Both the position numbers and the translations under genes were made by a program. From contig NZ_FUYY01000001.1 in NCBI RefSeq assembly GCF_900168045.1, positions 186,001-250,000 of the forward strand: a stretch of DNA of 64,000 nt, read 5' to 3'. Below the pieces are notes generated by a model, which saw only the letters and a program-made list of their open reading frames with translations, ran no database searches and was not told where the DNA came from. This document shows positions 43,469-52,418 of this stretch, piece by piece; positions within the stretch are counted from its first letter, which is position 1; each line of letters starts with the position of its first letter. The DNA comes from Salegentibacter holothuriorum (GTDB lineage: Bacteria > Bacteroidota > Bacteroidia > Flavobacteriales > Flavobacteriaceae).

Positions 43469-44514
43469 TCCAATAAAATTCTTTGTGCCGAAAATCCCGG
43501 GCCAAAACTTAACATTAAGCCTTGCTCACCGGCTTTTGGCTGTTTTTTGATAAATTCCTCTAACACATACAGTACTGTTGCGCTACTCATGTTTCCGTAT
43601 TGCCGAAGCACTTCTCGTGTTTCATCTATATTCTTCCCTAAGTTACCAAAAAGTTCTTCAACTGTTTGCACTATTTTCTTTCCACCCGGGTGAAATATTA
43701 GATGATCTACTTTTTCCATATTAGAATTGAATTTTTGCAGGAATGGATGTACAATTTCAGGGAAATGGGAGGCTATGGTTTGCGGTACACTTTCATCTAA
43801 GATCATTTTGAGTCCGTGGTTGGTAAGATCGAAACCCATAAGATGCGTAGCTTCATAAAAATGATACATTTCTTCACCTAAAATTTTAGGACCTGTTGCG
43901 TTTTCTTCAGAAGATAATAGCACACAGGCAGCGCCATCTCCAAAAATAGCAGCACTCACCATATTTGCCATAGAGAAATCGTCTAACTGAAAAGTAGCCG
44001 TGGGACTTTCTACTGCGATTACCGCGGCACGTTTTCCGGGATTGGCTTTTAGAAAATTTGCGGCATAGATTATTCCTGAAATTCCTGCTGCACAGCCCAT
44101 TTCTGTAACGGGAAGGCGTGTTACATCCTGCTTCAGCTTTAAAGAATTAATTAGGTAAGCATCTAAAGACGGAATCATAATCCCGGTACAACTTACGGTG
44201 ATTATAAAATCTATAGAGTTTGCTTCCCAGTCATTATTCTGCAAAGCTTTTTGAAGTACATTTTTACCTAATTTTTTTACTTCCCTTACATAAATATCAT
44301 TCTTGTCTTCAAAGGAGGTGGCCGTAAAAACTTCTTCTGGCTTCATAATAGAGTAGCGTTTATCTACTGCAGCGCCCTCAAATATCTTCAGCACTTTTCT
44401 GCGATAACGATCCTCCTGCCCTTCCAGCCAGGTTTCTACGAGAGGAAGAATATCTTTGGTCTCCCGGGAATACTCCGGTAATTCTTTTTCAACGCCTACA
44501 ATTTTTATACTCAT
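43462..44514 (-). CDS. Type III polyketide synthase
   Basis: 350 residues from the ATG at 44512-44514, which overlaps the methyltransferase stop by four bases; an earlier in-frame start would overlap much more. Homodimeric CHS-like condensing enzyme. Catalytic triad Cys141 (TEMGCAAGISG), His275 (IFHPGGKK) and Asn308 (YGNMSSATVL); the loop SFGPGFSAQRILL is the C-terminal signature. It condenses a starter acyl unit with malonyl units and cyclises the product, commonly giving alkylresorcinols or alkylpyrones. The ACP-type genes beside it suggest an acyl-ACP starter made in the same operon. Confidence 0.93.
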   Translation of the reverse strand: MSIKIVGVEKELPEYSRETKDILPLVETWLEGQEDRYRRKVLKIFEGAAVDKRYSIMKPEEVFTATSFEDKNDIYVREVKKLGKNVLQKALQNNDWEANSIDFIITVSCTGIMIPSLDAYLINSLKLKQDVTRLPVTEMGCAAGISGIIYAANFLKANPGKRAAVIAVESPTATFQLDDFSMANMVSAAIFGDGAACVLLSSEENATGPKILGEEMYHFYEATHLMGFDLTNHGLKMILDESVPQTIASHFPEIVHPFLQKFNSNMEKVDHLIFHPGGKKIVQTVEELFGNLGKNIDETREVLRQYGNMSSATVLYVLEEFIKKQPKAGEQGLMLSFGPGFSAQRILLEW

Positions 44515-45230
44515 ATTTTTTCTTTCTGAATAATCCACTGGTAGCGAAATGCCCACTTCCAGCTAATTTGATGTTTGGTTTGAGGAAGTTTTTCTGCAAA
44601 AGCCTTTAGCTCTTCTTTTTTAAATCCGCGTAAAATAGAAATAAGCCCATCTTTACGGGCAATTTCATTATTAATAAACACAGCGCAAAATGCCTGAAAT
44701 AACCTATAGGCTGCCTTAGATCGATGTAAATCGTTAATAACCACACCTAGTGTGGATTGTTGGTTAAATAGTTTTAGTAATTCTATGATCTCATCATTTT
44801 TAAAATGATGCAGGGTTAAGGTACATAAGATAATGTCGCAACTAAAATCTTTGAATTCTTCACTAAATATATCTAAAGCTAAAAAATCTATTTCTGGATA
44901 ATTTGAAGATAATTTTTTTCCAATTTCAATCGCGTGAGTATTTGCATCAATGCCGGTAAGTTTAATCTTATAGTCATTTTTTCTTCCCCATTTTGCGATT
45001 TCCCTTAGTACAGCGCCATTCCCGCAGCCAACATCGGCAATATGTATCTTTTTAGTTTTTGGTTGATCTTCAACTATAGCCTTAACCGCATCTAAAGTGA
45101 TCTTATTTCCGCCCAACCATTTATTGATATTGTCAAGATCCCGTAAAGTCTTATCGAGCTCCTGGCCTTTGAGGTCAAAATCGTCCATAATTTCAACCGC
45201 GTTGGTTCTTTTTGAAGTATCTATACTCAT
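44511..45230 (-). CDS. SAM-dependent class I methyltransferase
   Basis: 239 residues. Motif I IADVGCGNGAVLREI at about 62-76, motif II LTGIDANTHAI and motif III FSCDIILCTLTLHHF. UbiE/phenolic-lipid type proportions. It overlaps the flavoprotein upstream and the PKS downstream by four bases each (ATGA), so the three are tightly coupled. Likely methylates the polyketide product on carbon or oxygen. Confidence 0.9.
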   Translation of the reverse strand: MSIDTSKRTNAVEIMDDFDLKGQELDKTLRDLDNINKWLGGNKITLDAVKAIVEDQPKTKKIHIADVGCGNGAVLREIAKWGRKNDYKIKLTGIDANTHAIEIGKKLSSNYPEIDFLALDIFSEEFKDFSCDIILCTLTLHHFKNDEIIELLKLFNQQSTLGVVINDLHRSKAAYRLFQAFCAVFINNEIARKDGLISILRGFKKEELKAFAEKLPQTKHQISWKWAFRYQWIIQKEKI

Positions 45231-46354
45231 ATTATTGGCTTCCCGTGAGTTTTACTGATAATTTTCCCTAACAAGTACGGAAAATTTTTTACCAGATTCT
45301 GTGAAGTTGAGGCTAAAATTGGATTTATTAGTATTGTTTGAAGCATTCGGCCTGTTTTTAATCTTTTGCTGAAATTGGCATTCCAGTTCTCCCGATATAC
45401 ATTTTCAAGATTTTCTCGGTCTATATTTTTTCCTTTAAAATTATTCAGAATTGCTTCCGAAGCTATTTTACCGCTATGAATTGCCATTGCCATGCCATTG
45501 CCACAAAGCGGATGAATTAGCCCGGCAGCATCACCAAGCATTAAAATATGATTTTTAATCGATGATTTTTCCTGAAATGAAATTTGGGCAATACTCAGAT
45601 CTTTTTCAAAAACCGGTTGAACATTTTTAAAGAAATCTTTTAAATAGTTATTTTGAAATAGTACTTGTTCTTTAAAATCCTCGGTATTTTTATACTTTTT
45701 AAAACTTTTATAGGAAACCATATAACAGGCATTTACTACTCCGGTCTCGGTTTTTGACAATCCGCAATAACCTCCTTTAAAGTTATGGAGTGCTACCAGG
45801 TTTTCGGGAAAATCAGGAAACTCGTAATGGCCTTTAACGGCAAGCCAGGATGATTTCTCCTGGATAAAATCACGTTTAAGGCTTTTATCCAGATTAGATC
45901 TTTTTCCAAAAGCGCCCAATACAATATTTGCAGTTAATTCTTTTCCGGATGATAGAGTTACTTTGAATTCATCATCTTTAAAGTTGATATTTTCAACAGA
46001 ATCCAAAATAGTTTTAGCTCCGCTTTCTTCAGCTTTACTTAAAAGATAACAATCTAAAGCATAGCGGCTTAATCCCATCCCGCCAAGGTTTAAAGGCGTT
46101 TCTATAGATTTTGCATTTTGAGTACTGTAAAGCAGATTCTTAATTCTTACGGGATTTAAGTCTTTTTCAAGATCAATATCAAGCGAATTAAAATAAGGCA
46201 GCACTTCGTTGGATAGGTATTCCCCACAAACTTTATGTCTTGGATAGGCTTTTTTTTCAATAAGTAAGACCTCTTTTCCGGCTCTGGAAAGATGAATAGC
46301 AGCAGTTAAACCAGCCAGGCCCGCACCTATAATAATTACTTGAAAGTCTGCCAT
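45227..46354 (-). CDS. FAD-dependent oxidoreductase, geranylgeranyl reductase/hydroxylase family
   Basis: 375 residues. FAD-binding IIGAGLAGLTAAIHLSRAG at about 7-25, the RHKVCGEYLS motif near residue 41-50 and the second FAD site MLGDAAGLIHPLCGNGMAMA around 272-291. It belongs to the family of geranylgeranyl reductases and UbiH-like aromatic hydroxylases. In the context of a type III PKS and a methyltransferase, hydroxylation of a phenolic lipid to a hydroquinone or quinone is the likeliest role. First gene of the operon; the OmpA terminator lies just upstream. Confidence 0.88.
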   Translation of the reverse strand: MADFQVIIIGAGLAGLTAAIHLSRAGKEVLLIEKKAYPRHKVCGEYLSNEVLPYFNSLDIDLEKDLNPVRIKNLLYSTQNAKSIETPLNLGGMGLSRYALDCYLLSKAEESGAKTILDSVENINFKDDEFKVTLSSGKELTANIVLGAFGKRSNLDKSLKRDFIQEKSSWLAVKGHYEFPDFPENLVALHNFKGGYCGLSKTETGVVNACYMVSYKSFKKYKNTEDFKEQVLFQNNYLKDFFKNVQPVFEKDLSIAQISFQEKSSIKNHILMLGDAAGLIHPLCGNGMAMAIHSGKIASEAILNNFKGKNIDRENLENVYRENWNANFSKRLKTGRMLQTILINPILASTSQNLVKNFPYLLGKIISKTHGKPII

Positions 46355-46375
46355 TGGTTGAAGATAAATAAAAGC

Positions 46376-46403
46376 ATAAAAAAATCCCGGAAATTTCCGG
46401 GAT
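46376..46403 (-). terminator. Rho-independent terminator of the ompA-like gene
   Basis: Stem ATCCCGG / CCGGGAT (46384-46390 and 46397-46403) with an AAATTT loop, followed on the minus strand by T residues (complement of 46376-46384). It insulates the PKS operon from ompA transcription. Confidence 0.85.
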
Positions 46404-46429
46404 TTAATACTTGTTTGAGAACGTAAACA

Positions 46430-47128
46430 TTAATTCTGTTCTTCGGCCTTTCTTCTGGCTTCTTCTTTTAATTCTTCATTAGCAACAATTGCTAATTCTA
46501 CTCTTCTATTTTTAGCACGACCTTCGGCAGTTGAATTATCGTATTTAGGCTGAGATTCCCCATACCATTTGGTATTAAATCTACCACTACTTAATCCATT
46601 ATTCACTAAATAGTTAGTTACAGCTTGCGCTCTATTTTTTGAAAGGGTAAGATTATAAGTTTCACTTCCTGTATTATCGGTATGACCCTCTACAAGAATA
46701 TTAGAATCTGGATACTCCTTAAAAATATCAGCAAGCTTGTTTAGCGTTGCCTGGGATTTAGCGTTGATATTATATTTTTCGGTATCAAAATACACACCGC
46801 TACTTTCATCAAAAGTAACATTTATCCCTTCTCCCACTCGTTCTACTTCAGCCCCAGGAATTTCCTGTTCTATTTCCTTGGCTTGCTTATCCATTCTATC
46901 GCCAATAATTGCACCGGCAGCTCCACCTACAACTCCGCCAATAATGGCACCAAGTGCAGTATTTCCATCACCGGTATTATTTCCAATAACTCCGCCAATA
47001 ACGGCTCCACCGGTAGAACCTATAACGGCTCCTTTTTGTTTATTATTCGCATTCTTAGTGGCTTCACAACTAAAAAGTAGGGTTGAAGCAAAAAGAATAA
47101 CAAACATTCTGTTTATAGTAGTCTTCAT
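46430..47128 (-). CDS. OmpA family lipoprotein with glycine-zipper region
   Basis: 232 residues. Lipoprotein signal with lipobox LLFSC (Cys21). A glycine zipper (GAVIGSTGGAVIGGVIG and GAIIGGVVGGAAGAIIG, about 33-76) suggests membrane insertion or oligomerisation; an OmpA-like peptidoglycan-binding domain follows (VEGHTDNTGSETYNLTLSKNRAQAV around 145-170, NRRVEL near the end). It ties the outer membrane to the cell wall. The lipocalin lipoprotein gene lies 15 bases upstream, a pairing typical of flavobacteria. Confidence 0.92.
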   Translation of the reverse strand: MKTTINRMFVILFASTLLFSCEATKNANNKQKGAVIGSTGGAVIGGVIGNNTGDGNTALGAIIGGVVGGAAGAIIGDRMDKQAKEIEQEIPGAEVERVGEGINVTFDESSGVYFDTEKYNINAKSQATLNKLADIFKEYPDSNILVEGHTDNTGSETYNLTLSKNRAQAVTNYLVNNGLSSGRFNTKWYGESQPKYDNSTAEGRAKNRRVELAIVANEELKEEARRKAEEQN

Positions 47129-47143
47129 AGTAAATTGATTTAT

Positions 47144-47623
47144 TTAAAGTTTAGAAAAATTCATTCTAATCACAAACGGAGATCCTTCTAGCATAACAGA
47201 TTGCTCCCATACCATTTGGTTTTCTGAAAGTGATTTTAAATTCATACGAAAGCCTTGATTTCCCGTTGTTGAGTTATAATCTTCATCTGTGGGTTTCAAT
47301 AAGAAATCATAGATTCCTTGGGGCGTGTTTTCTTCGTCTATAGACCAGATAAAATAACGTTGACCCTGGCTACAATTAGTACCTTGAACGGAATATGCTC
47401 CCCTATTATTGTTAGAAACAAAATTCCAGCTGCTATTTTCAAAGCAAGAGGCATTAGCGTCATTTAATAAGGTTACATCAAATTCGCCAGAACTGTTTGG
47501 GTAGGTTACGCTGGTAAGTGTCCAGTTGCCATTAAACGTTTTTCTGGCTTCTTTTGCGGTTTTACTGGGACCACAAGCCACTAAAATTGCGGCTACAAAG
47601 CCAAGTATAAATATTTTTTTCAT
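47144..47623 (-). CDS. Lipocalin family lipoprotein
   Basis: 159 residues. Lipobox ILVACGPS (Cys at about residue 17). The mature domain opens with FNGNWTLTSVTYP, the lipocalin-like NGxW motif, and ends with a beta-rich MVWEQSVMLEGSPFVIRMNF. Flavobacterial Blc-like proteins may bind lipids or serve in envelope stress. It forms a unit with the OmpA lipoprotein gene 15 bases downstream. Confidence 0.85.
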   Translation of the reverse strand: MKKIFILGFVAAILVACGPSKTAKEARKTFNGNWTLTSVTYPNSSGEFDVTLLNDANASCFENSSWNFVSNNNRGAYSVQGTNCSQGQRYFIWSIDEENTPQGIYDFLLKPTDEDYNSTTGNQGFRMNLKSLSENQMVWEQSVMLEGSPFVIRMNFSKL

Positions 47624-47729
47624 TATTAGTTATTTGTGTGAATTATTAGGGTTATATGTAAAAACCCAATGTTTGCCGATGAACATCTGGAGCAATACAT
47701 TGGATTTAATTTATTTTTTTAAGTTGTTT

Positions 47730-47891
47730 TTACCTTCTAAATAATCGGCTTACTAAAGAGATAACCAGTAATACCAGAAAGATGTAGAAAATAATTTTAG
47801 CAATATCTGCAAAACCTTCTGCAACTCCACCAAAGCCAAAGATAGCAGCTACTAAAGCAATGATCAGGAAAATAACGATTAAACGTATCAT
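47730..47891 (-). CDS. DUF1328 small membrane protein
   Basis: 53 residues; ATG at 47889-47891, stop at 47730-47732. Two membrane segments (about 2-20 and 30-48) around the DUF1328 core [20 protein letters not shown]. The family (YtjA-like) is small and of unknown function, often stress-related. It lies alone between the lipocalin and the E1 gene. Confidence 0.88.
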   Translation of the reverse strand: MIRLIVIFLIIALVAAIFGFGGVAEGFADIAKIIFYIFLVLLVISLVSRLFRR

Positions 47892-48021
47892 AATATTAGA
47901 ATTTTTGATTAGTTATGATCTAAATTACAGTAGGTCTAGAACCGAGACAAAAGATTATTAATACTTTAACAGCGTGACTGTTAAGAAATCTTAAAATCAT
48001 TAATTTTTAAGCTGTTTATTA

Positions 48022-50028
48022 TTAATAGTCTATTAATTGCTGTATTTTCTCTTTCACTTTTGTCTTCGGAAGATAGCCTTCTTCAAGGGCTACTGCAAAA
48101 GGAATTGGGGTTTCAGCACTGCCCAAACGCATAACCGGCGCATCTAAATATTCAAAGCATTCTTCTGAAATAATTGCTGAAATTTCTGAAGCCAAACTTC
48201 CAAAAATTGAATCTTCGGTAAGTACTAGTACCTTTCCTGTCTTTTTAACCGAATTTATTATGGCTTCTTTATCTAATGGTTGGAGGCTACGCAAATCAAT
48301 TAGCTCTACATTCTCCAGTTTCATTTCATTAATAGCATCTAATGCCCAATGAACTCCGGCACCATAGGTGATGATTGTAATTTTTTCTCCCTCTTTTATT
48401 ACCGAAGCTTTTCCTAAAGGCAAAGTGTAATAGTCTACAGGAACTTCCTGCCTAATGCTTCGGTATAATGCCTTATGTTCAAAAAACAAGATAGGATTAG
48501 GATCATTAAAAGCGGTATTTAATAAACCCTTAGCATCATAAGGAAAGGCAGGGTAAATAACTTTTAGTCCCGGGACTTTGGTAAACCAGGCTTCGTTTGT
48601 TTGGCTATGAAAAGGTCCTGCTCCTACCCCGGCGCCGCAGGGCATTCTTATCACTACATCGGCATTTTGGTTCCATCTATAATTACTTTTTGCCAGATAA
48701 TTTACAATGGGATTAAAACCGGAACTCACAAAATCTCCAAACTGCATTTCTACCATAGCCTTCATTCCGCTAATTGATAGGCCCATAGCGGTTCCCACTA
48801 TAGCCGATTCACAAATGGGAGTATTTCTTACGCGATCTTTACCGAAATCCTCTAAAAGCCTTTCAGTAATTTTAAAAACACCACCATATTCTGCAATATC
48901 CTGACCCATTAAAACCAGGGAATTGTGCCGATGCATAGATTGTTTTACAGCCTGGGCAATAGCGTCTATAAATCGAATATTTTCAGTATTAGTATCAGGA
49001 TTAACTTCCTGGTATACAAATTCCTGGTAAACATCATTTAACTCTTTAGTTTTACTGAATTCTGTAAGGGTTTCTTCATTGGCTTCTTTTAAATTAAGGT
49101 CTATTTCAGCCTTAATCTCATCCTTAAAATGAATTTCCTGATCTTCGGTAAGAATATTTTCATCTTGTAAAAACTGTCTGAAATTTTTTAGAGGATCTTT
49201 CTGTTCCCAGAATTGCATTAACTCTTCGGGTATATACTTAGTGCCACTAGCTTCTTCGTGGCCACGCATCCTAAAGGTTTTAAACTCCAATAATACAGGA
49301 CGCGGATTTTCTCTTATACTTTCAGCAATTTCAGAAACTTTAGTGTAAACATCAATTATATTGTTCCCATCTATAATAAGGGATTCCATGCCGTAACCTT
49401 TAGCTCTATCGGCCAAATCTTTACAACGGTATTGTTCGGTTGTAGGTGTTGAGAGCCCATAGCCATTATTTTCTATGCAAAACATAACAGGTAAATCCCA
49501 AACTGAAGCAATATTAAGCGCTTCGTGAAAATCGCCTTCACTAGTACCTCCTTCCCCGGTAAACACCGCGGTAAGTTTATTTTCTTTTTTTAGTTTATGT
49601 GCTAAAGCAATACCATCGGCTACACCAAGTTGAGGTCCTAAATGGGAGATCATCCCAATAATTTTATATTCCTGGGTGCCAAAGTGAAAACTTCTATCCC
49701 GTCCTTTTGTGAATCCGTTTTGCTTTCCCTGCCATTGGGAAAAAAGTCGGTTTAAAGGAACTTTTCTGGTAGTAAACACACCCAGGTTTCGGTGCATCGG
49801 TAGAATATACTCATCCATGTTTAATGCTTTGGCAACTCCAACAGAAATCGCTTCCTGGCCTATACCGCTAAACCATTTTGAGACTTTTCCCTGTCTAAGT
49901 AGAATGAGCATTTTTTCTTCAATTAATCTAGGTTTTAAAAGTGCTACATATAGATCTAATAATTGAACAGAAGAAAGGCTTTTTCTCTCAAATTTTATGG
50001 GAGACTTTATGATAGAATTTGACTGCAT
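48022..50028 (-). CDS. Branched-chain alpha-keto acid dehydrogenase E1, fused alpha and beta subunits
   Basis: 668 residues. N-terminal alpha subunit with the thiamine diphosphate motif GEGGTSEGDFHEALN..NN around residue 160-195 and the active-site HRNLG region; C-terminal beta subunit from about 350 (VLMGQDIAEYGGVF, RVRNTPICESAIVGTAMGLS). The fusion of E1 alpha and beta is common in Bacteroidota. Decarboxylates branched-chain or pyruvate-type 2-oxo acids for the E2 lipoyl enzyme, giving precursors of the iso-branched fatty acids of this group. Divergent from the 2OG oxygenase. Confidence 0.92.
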   Translation of the reverse strand: MQSNSIIKSPIKFERKSLSSVQLLDLYVALLKPRLIEEKMLILLRQGKVSKWFSGIGQEAISVGVAKALNMDEYILPMHRNLGVFTTRKVPLNRLFSQWQGKQNGFTKGRDRSFHFGTQEYKIIGMISHLGPQLGVADGIALAHKLKKENKLTAVFTGEGGTSEGDFHEALNIASVWDLPVMFCIENNGYGLSTPTTEQYRCKDLADRAKGYGMESLIIDGNNIIDVYTKVSEIAESIRENPRPVLLEFKTFRMRGHEEASGTKYIPEELMQFWEQKDPLKNFRQFLQDENILTEDQEIHFKDEIKAEIDLNLKEANEETLTEFSKTKELNDVYQEFVYQEVNPDTNTENIRFIDAIAQAVKQSMHRHNSLVLMGQDIAEYGGVFKITERLLEDFGKDRVRNTPICESAIVGTAMGLSISGMKAMVEMQFGDFVSSGFNPIVNYLAKSNYRWNQNADVVIRMPCGAGVGAGPFHSQTNEAWFTKVPGLKVIYPAFPYDAKGLLNTAFNDPNPILFFEHKALYRSIRQEVPVDYYTLPLGKASVIKEGEKITIITYGAGVHWALDAINEMKLENVELIDLRSLQPLDKEAIINSVKKTGKVLVLTEDSIFGSLASEISAIISEECFEYLDAPVMRLGSAETPIPFAVALEEGYLPKTKVKEKIQQLIDY

Positions 50029-50044
50029 AAGAATAATTGTTTAT

Positions 50045-50052
50045 CAAATGTA
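50045..50052 (-). promoter_or_regulatory. Candidate -7 promoter element for the E1 gene
   Basis: Minus-strand TACATTTG, a full match to TAnnTTTG, 16 bases before the ATG, giving a very short leader. No TTG at the -33 distance. Confidence 0.4.
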
Positions 50053-50110
50053 ACCAAAATTATAAATGCTAAGAAATATAAAAAGCAACGGCGACTCACG
50101 TATTTTTCTT

Positions 50111-50118
50111 TAACTTTG
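50111..50118 (+). promoter_or_regulatory. Candidate -7 promoter element for the oxygenase operon
   Basis: TAACTTTG matches TAnnTTTG, 30 bases before the ATG at 50149. It overlaps the TTG at 50116 that opens the longer frame, so that TTG cannot be the start. Confidence 0.5.
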
Positions 50119-50148
50119 TGTGTTAATTTATCAAAAACAAAGCAAATT

Positions 50149-51105
50149 ATGGCGATGAATAATATACCCAGTGTAGATCTTGCCGATTTTATTTCTGAAG
50201 ATCCAAAACGAAAACAAAAATTCGTAGATGAAATTGGGAAAGCTTATGAGGAGATTGGTTTTGTAGCTTTAAAAAATCACTTTTTAGATACTAAGCTAGA
50301 GGAGAAATTATATAAAGAAGTGAAAAGCTTTTTTGACCTTCCTTTAGAGGTTAAAAAGAAATATGAAATTGAAGGTCTTGCCGGGCAAAGAGGATATATT
50401 TCATTCGGAAAAGAACATGCAAAAGGTAAAAAAGAGGGAGATCTTAAAGAGTTTTGGCATTTTGGACAAGAACCTGATGAAGACGCTAATCTTACTGAAG
50501 AATATCCTGAAAATATACAGGTAACAGAGCTCCAGGACTTTAATAAGGTTGGAATGGAAGCTTACCAAATGCTGGAAAAAACCGGTATTTATGTATTAAG
50601 AGCTTTAGCTTTATATATTGGCCTGGAGGAGCATTATTTTGATCATTGGGCCAGCAATGGAAATAGTATTTTAAGACCTATCCACTACCCTCCAATTACA
50701 GAAGAGCCTAAAGGCGCAGTTAGAGCAGGTGCTCACGGAGATATAAATCTCATTACCTTACTTATGGGAGCTTCTACCGGAGGTTTACAGGTATTAAGAA
50801 AAGATGGCGAATGGATTGATGCTGTACCTCAGGAAGACGAATTGGTAATAAATGTTGGGGATATGTTAGAAAGACATACCAATAATAAGCTACGCTCTAC
50901 GATTCACAGGGTAATTAACCCGCCAAAGGAACAATGGAGCAAGCCAAGATATTCTATTCCTTTCTTTATGCATCCAAGAAGCGAAATGCCCCTGGATTGC
51001 CTGGAAGAATGTATAGATGAAGAGAACCCAAAACAATACGAAGATATTACCGCCGGTGATTTTCTACATCAACGCCTGGTAGAAATCGGACTTCTTAAAA
51101 AGTAA
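50149..51105 (+). CDS. Isopenicillin N synthase family 2-oxoglutarate/Fe(II) dioxygenase
   Basis: 318 residues from the ATG at 50149; ATG at 50155 is equally possible, and the upstream TTG is excluded by the promoter. The iron triad is His196, Asp198 (AHGDIN) and His253 (TIHRVIN); 2-oxoglutarate is held by Arg267 and Ser269 (RYS). The N-terminal DIOX_N part (IGKAYEEIGFVALKNH) is present. Substrate unknown; beta-lactam synthesis is not implied. The SUI1 gene follows after three bases. Confidence 0.88.
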   Translation: MAMNNIPSVDLADFISEDPKRKQKFVDEIGKAYEEIGFVALKNHFLDTKLEEKLYKEVKSFFDLPLEVKKKYEIEGLAGQRGYISFGKEHAKGKKEGDLKEFWHFGQEPDEDANLTEEYPENIQVTELQDFNKVGMEAYQMLEKTGIYVLRALALYIGLEEHYFDHWASNGNSILRPIHYPPITEEPKGAVRAGAHGDINLITLLMGASTGGLQVLRKDGEWIDAVPQEDELVINVGDMLERHTNNKLRSTIHRVINPPKEQWSKPRYSIPFFMHPRSEMPLDCLEECIDEENPKQYEDITAGDFLHQRLVEIGLLKK

Positions 51106-51108
51106 GTT

Positions 51109-51459
51109 ATGGCTAAGAAAAAACTCGGACTTGAAGATTTGGGTGGTTTTGTTTTTTCTACAAATGATGATTTTGATGGAAATGAACAGGAAGAAACCAA
51201 TGAAACTTTAGCTCCAAAAGACCAATACTTAGAAGCACATTTTAGCAATAAAGGCCGCGGAGGTAAAACGGTGACCATAATTAAAGGTTTTGAAGGCTCA
51301 AATGATGATTTAGTTGTGCTTGGAAAAAAACTGAAGAAAAAATGTGGCGTTGGTGGTTCGGCTAAAGATGGTGAGATAATTATTCAGGGAGACGATCGCG
51401 AAAAAATTATGGAACTGCTAAGAAAAGATGGATATAATGTAAAACGAGTAGGTGGCTAA
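51109..51459 (+). CDS. SUI1/eIF1-like translation initiation factor (YciH family)
   Basis: 116 residues. A short disordered acidic N-terminus, then the SUI1 domain: SNKGRGGKTVTIIKGFEG around residue 47-64 and KKLKKKCGVGGSAKDGEIIIQGD around 75-97. Bacterial YciH is an eIF1 homologue that may affect start-codon fidelity or inhibit translation under stress. It follows the oxygenase gene by three bases, so both are probably on one transcript. Confidence 0.92.
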   Translation: MAKKKLGLEDLGGFVFSTNDDFDGNEQEETNETLAPKDQYLEAHFSNKGRGGKTVTIIKGFEGSNDDLVVLGKKLKKKCGVGGSAKDGEIIIQGDDREKIMELLRKDGYNVKRVGG

Positions 51460-51484
51460 TTACTACTTACTTTAAATTCCCCCT

Positions 51485-52417
51485 ATGATCAATAAAGTCT
51501 TACATATTATAAATGGTGACAGCTTAACCGAGCAGGTTGAAGAACTTGGCCTCCCTGGAGAAATTGTTGTGTGGCGGGAATTGTTATGTGAAGGCCCCTG
51601 TGATAAAGATGTAGGATCTCCAAAATTCATAGAACAGCGTGAAAAATTTTTAAAGGAAGCCTACGATATTTCTGCTGAAAACTATAAAGAGCGCTTTGTT
51701 TCCCAGCTTAAAAGGCTGAAAGCAGCCAAAGACTACGACCACGTAGTACTTTGGTTTGAATTTGATCTTTTTTGCCATATCAATATGCTTGCGGCAATTA
51801 GTTTTTACCTTGAGCACAAACCACAAGTACCTTTTTACCTGGTATGCAGTAAGCGTCTTAAGGGGGAGAATGAATTTTTGCCGCTTTCCAGCCTTTCAGA
51901 AAAAAACTTATTGAACCATTTTAAGCATAAAATTGAGCTTAAAAAAGAGGATCTGGAAATAGCGAGTTTGGTTTGGGAACTTTATTGTGGTAGTGATCCT
52001 ATGAAACTCAAGAAACAAATAAAGAAAACTTCTAATTTTGAATATCTCTCCAGTTGTATAAGGGCTCATATTGAACGATTTCCCAACAGCAGGACAGGAA
52101 TTAATTCTTTGGAAAAAAATGTGCTTAAGTTAGTCGAAAACCAGCACATAACTTCTAATAATCAATTGCTGGGATATGCTTTGCAATACCAGGGTTATTA
52201 TGGATACAGTGATTCCCAAATGGAAAGAGTACTTAATAAATTGAGTATTTTTTATACTATAGAAAACGAAAGGTTGATTTTAACTCAAAATGGTCTGGAC
52301 GCTCTTGAGAAGAAAAAGAATTTTTACCGCGAGCTTATGAATGATGAGTATTATGGCGGGGCAAAGATTTATGATTTTTTATACGACTCAGATTCACACA
52401 AGGTTTTAAAACTATAA
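51485..52417 (+). CDS. DUF1835 domain-containing protein
   Basis: 310 residues, soluble. HIINGDSLTEQVEELGLPGEIVVWRELLCEGP at the start is the DUF1835 signature, followed by a helical part with a DUF3658-like C-terminal region resembling a winged helix (LTSNNQLLGYALQ-like stretch and LNKLSIFYTIENERL). Function unknown. It is located 25 bases after SUI1 and one base before the phosphorylase gene, in a four-gene run. Confidence 0.85.
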   Translation: MINKVLHIINGDSLTEQVEELGLPGEIVVWRELLCEGPCDKDVGSPKFIEQREKFLKEAYDISAENYKERFVSQLKRLKAAKDYDHVVLWFEFDLFCHINMLAAISFYLEHKPQVPFYLVCSKRLKGENEFLPLSSLSEKNLLNHFKHKIELKKEDLEIASLVWELYCGSDPMKLKKQIKKTSNFEYLSSCIRAHIERFPNSRTGINSLEKNVLKLVENQHITSNNQLLGYALQYQGYYGYSDSQMERVLNKLSIFYTIENERLILTQNGLDALEKKKNFYRELMNDEYYGGAKIYDFLYDSDSHKVLKL

Positions 52418-52418
52418 T

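Noticed and set aside
46737-47138. 133-codon plus-strand ORF opposite the OmpA gene
   Set aside because: Pro/Ser/Thr/Ile-rich translation is the reverse reading of glycine-zipper codons.
50116-50148. Upstream TTG start for the 2OG-Fe(II) oxygenase
   Set aside because: It overlaps the -7 motif TAACTTTG, so it would not be transcribed.
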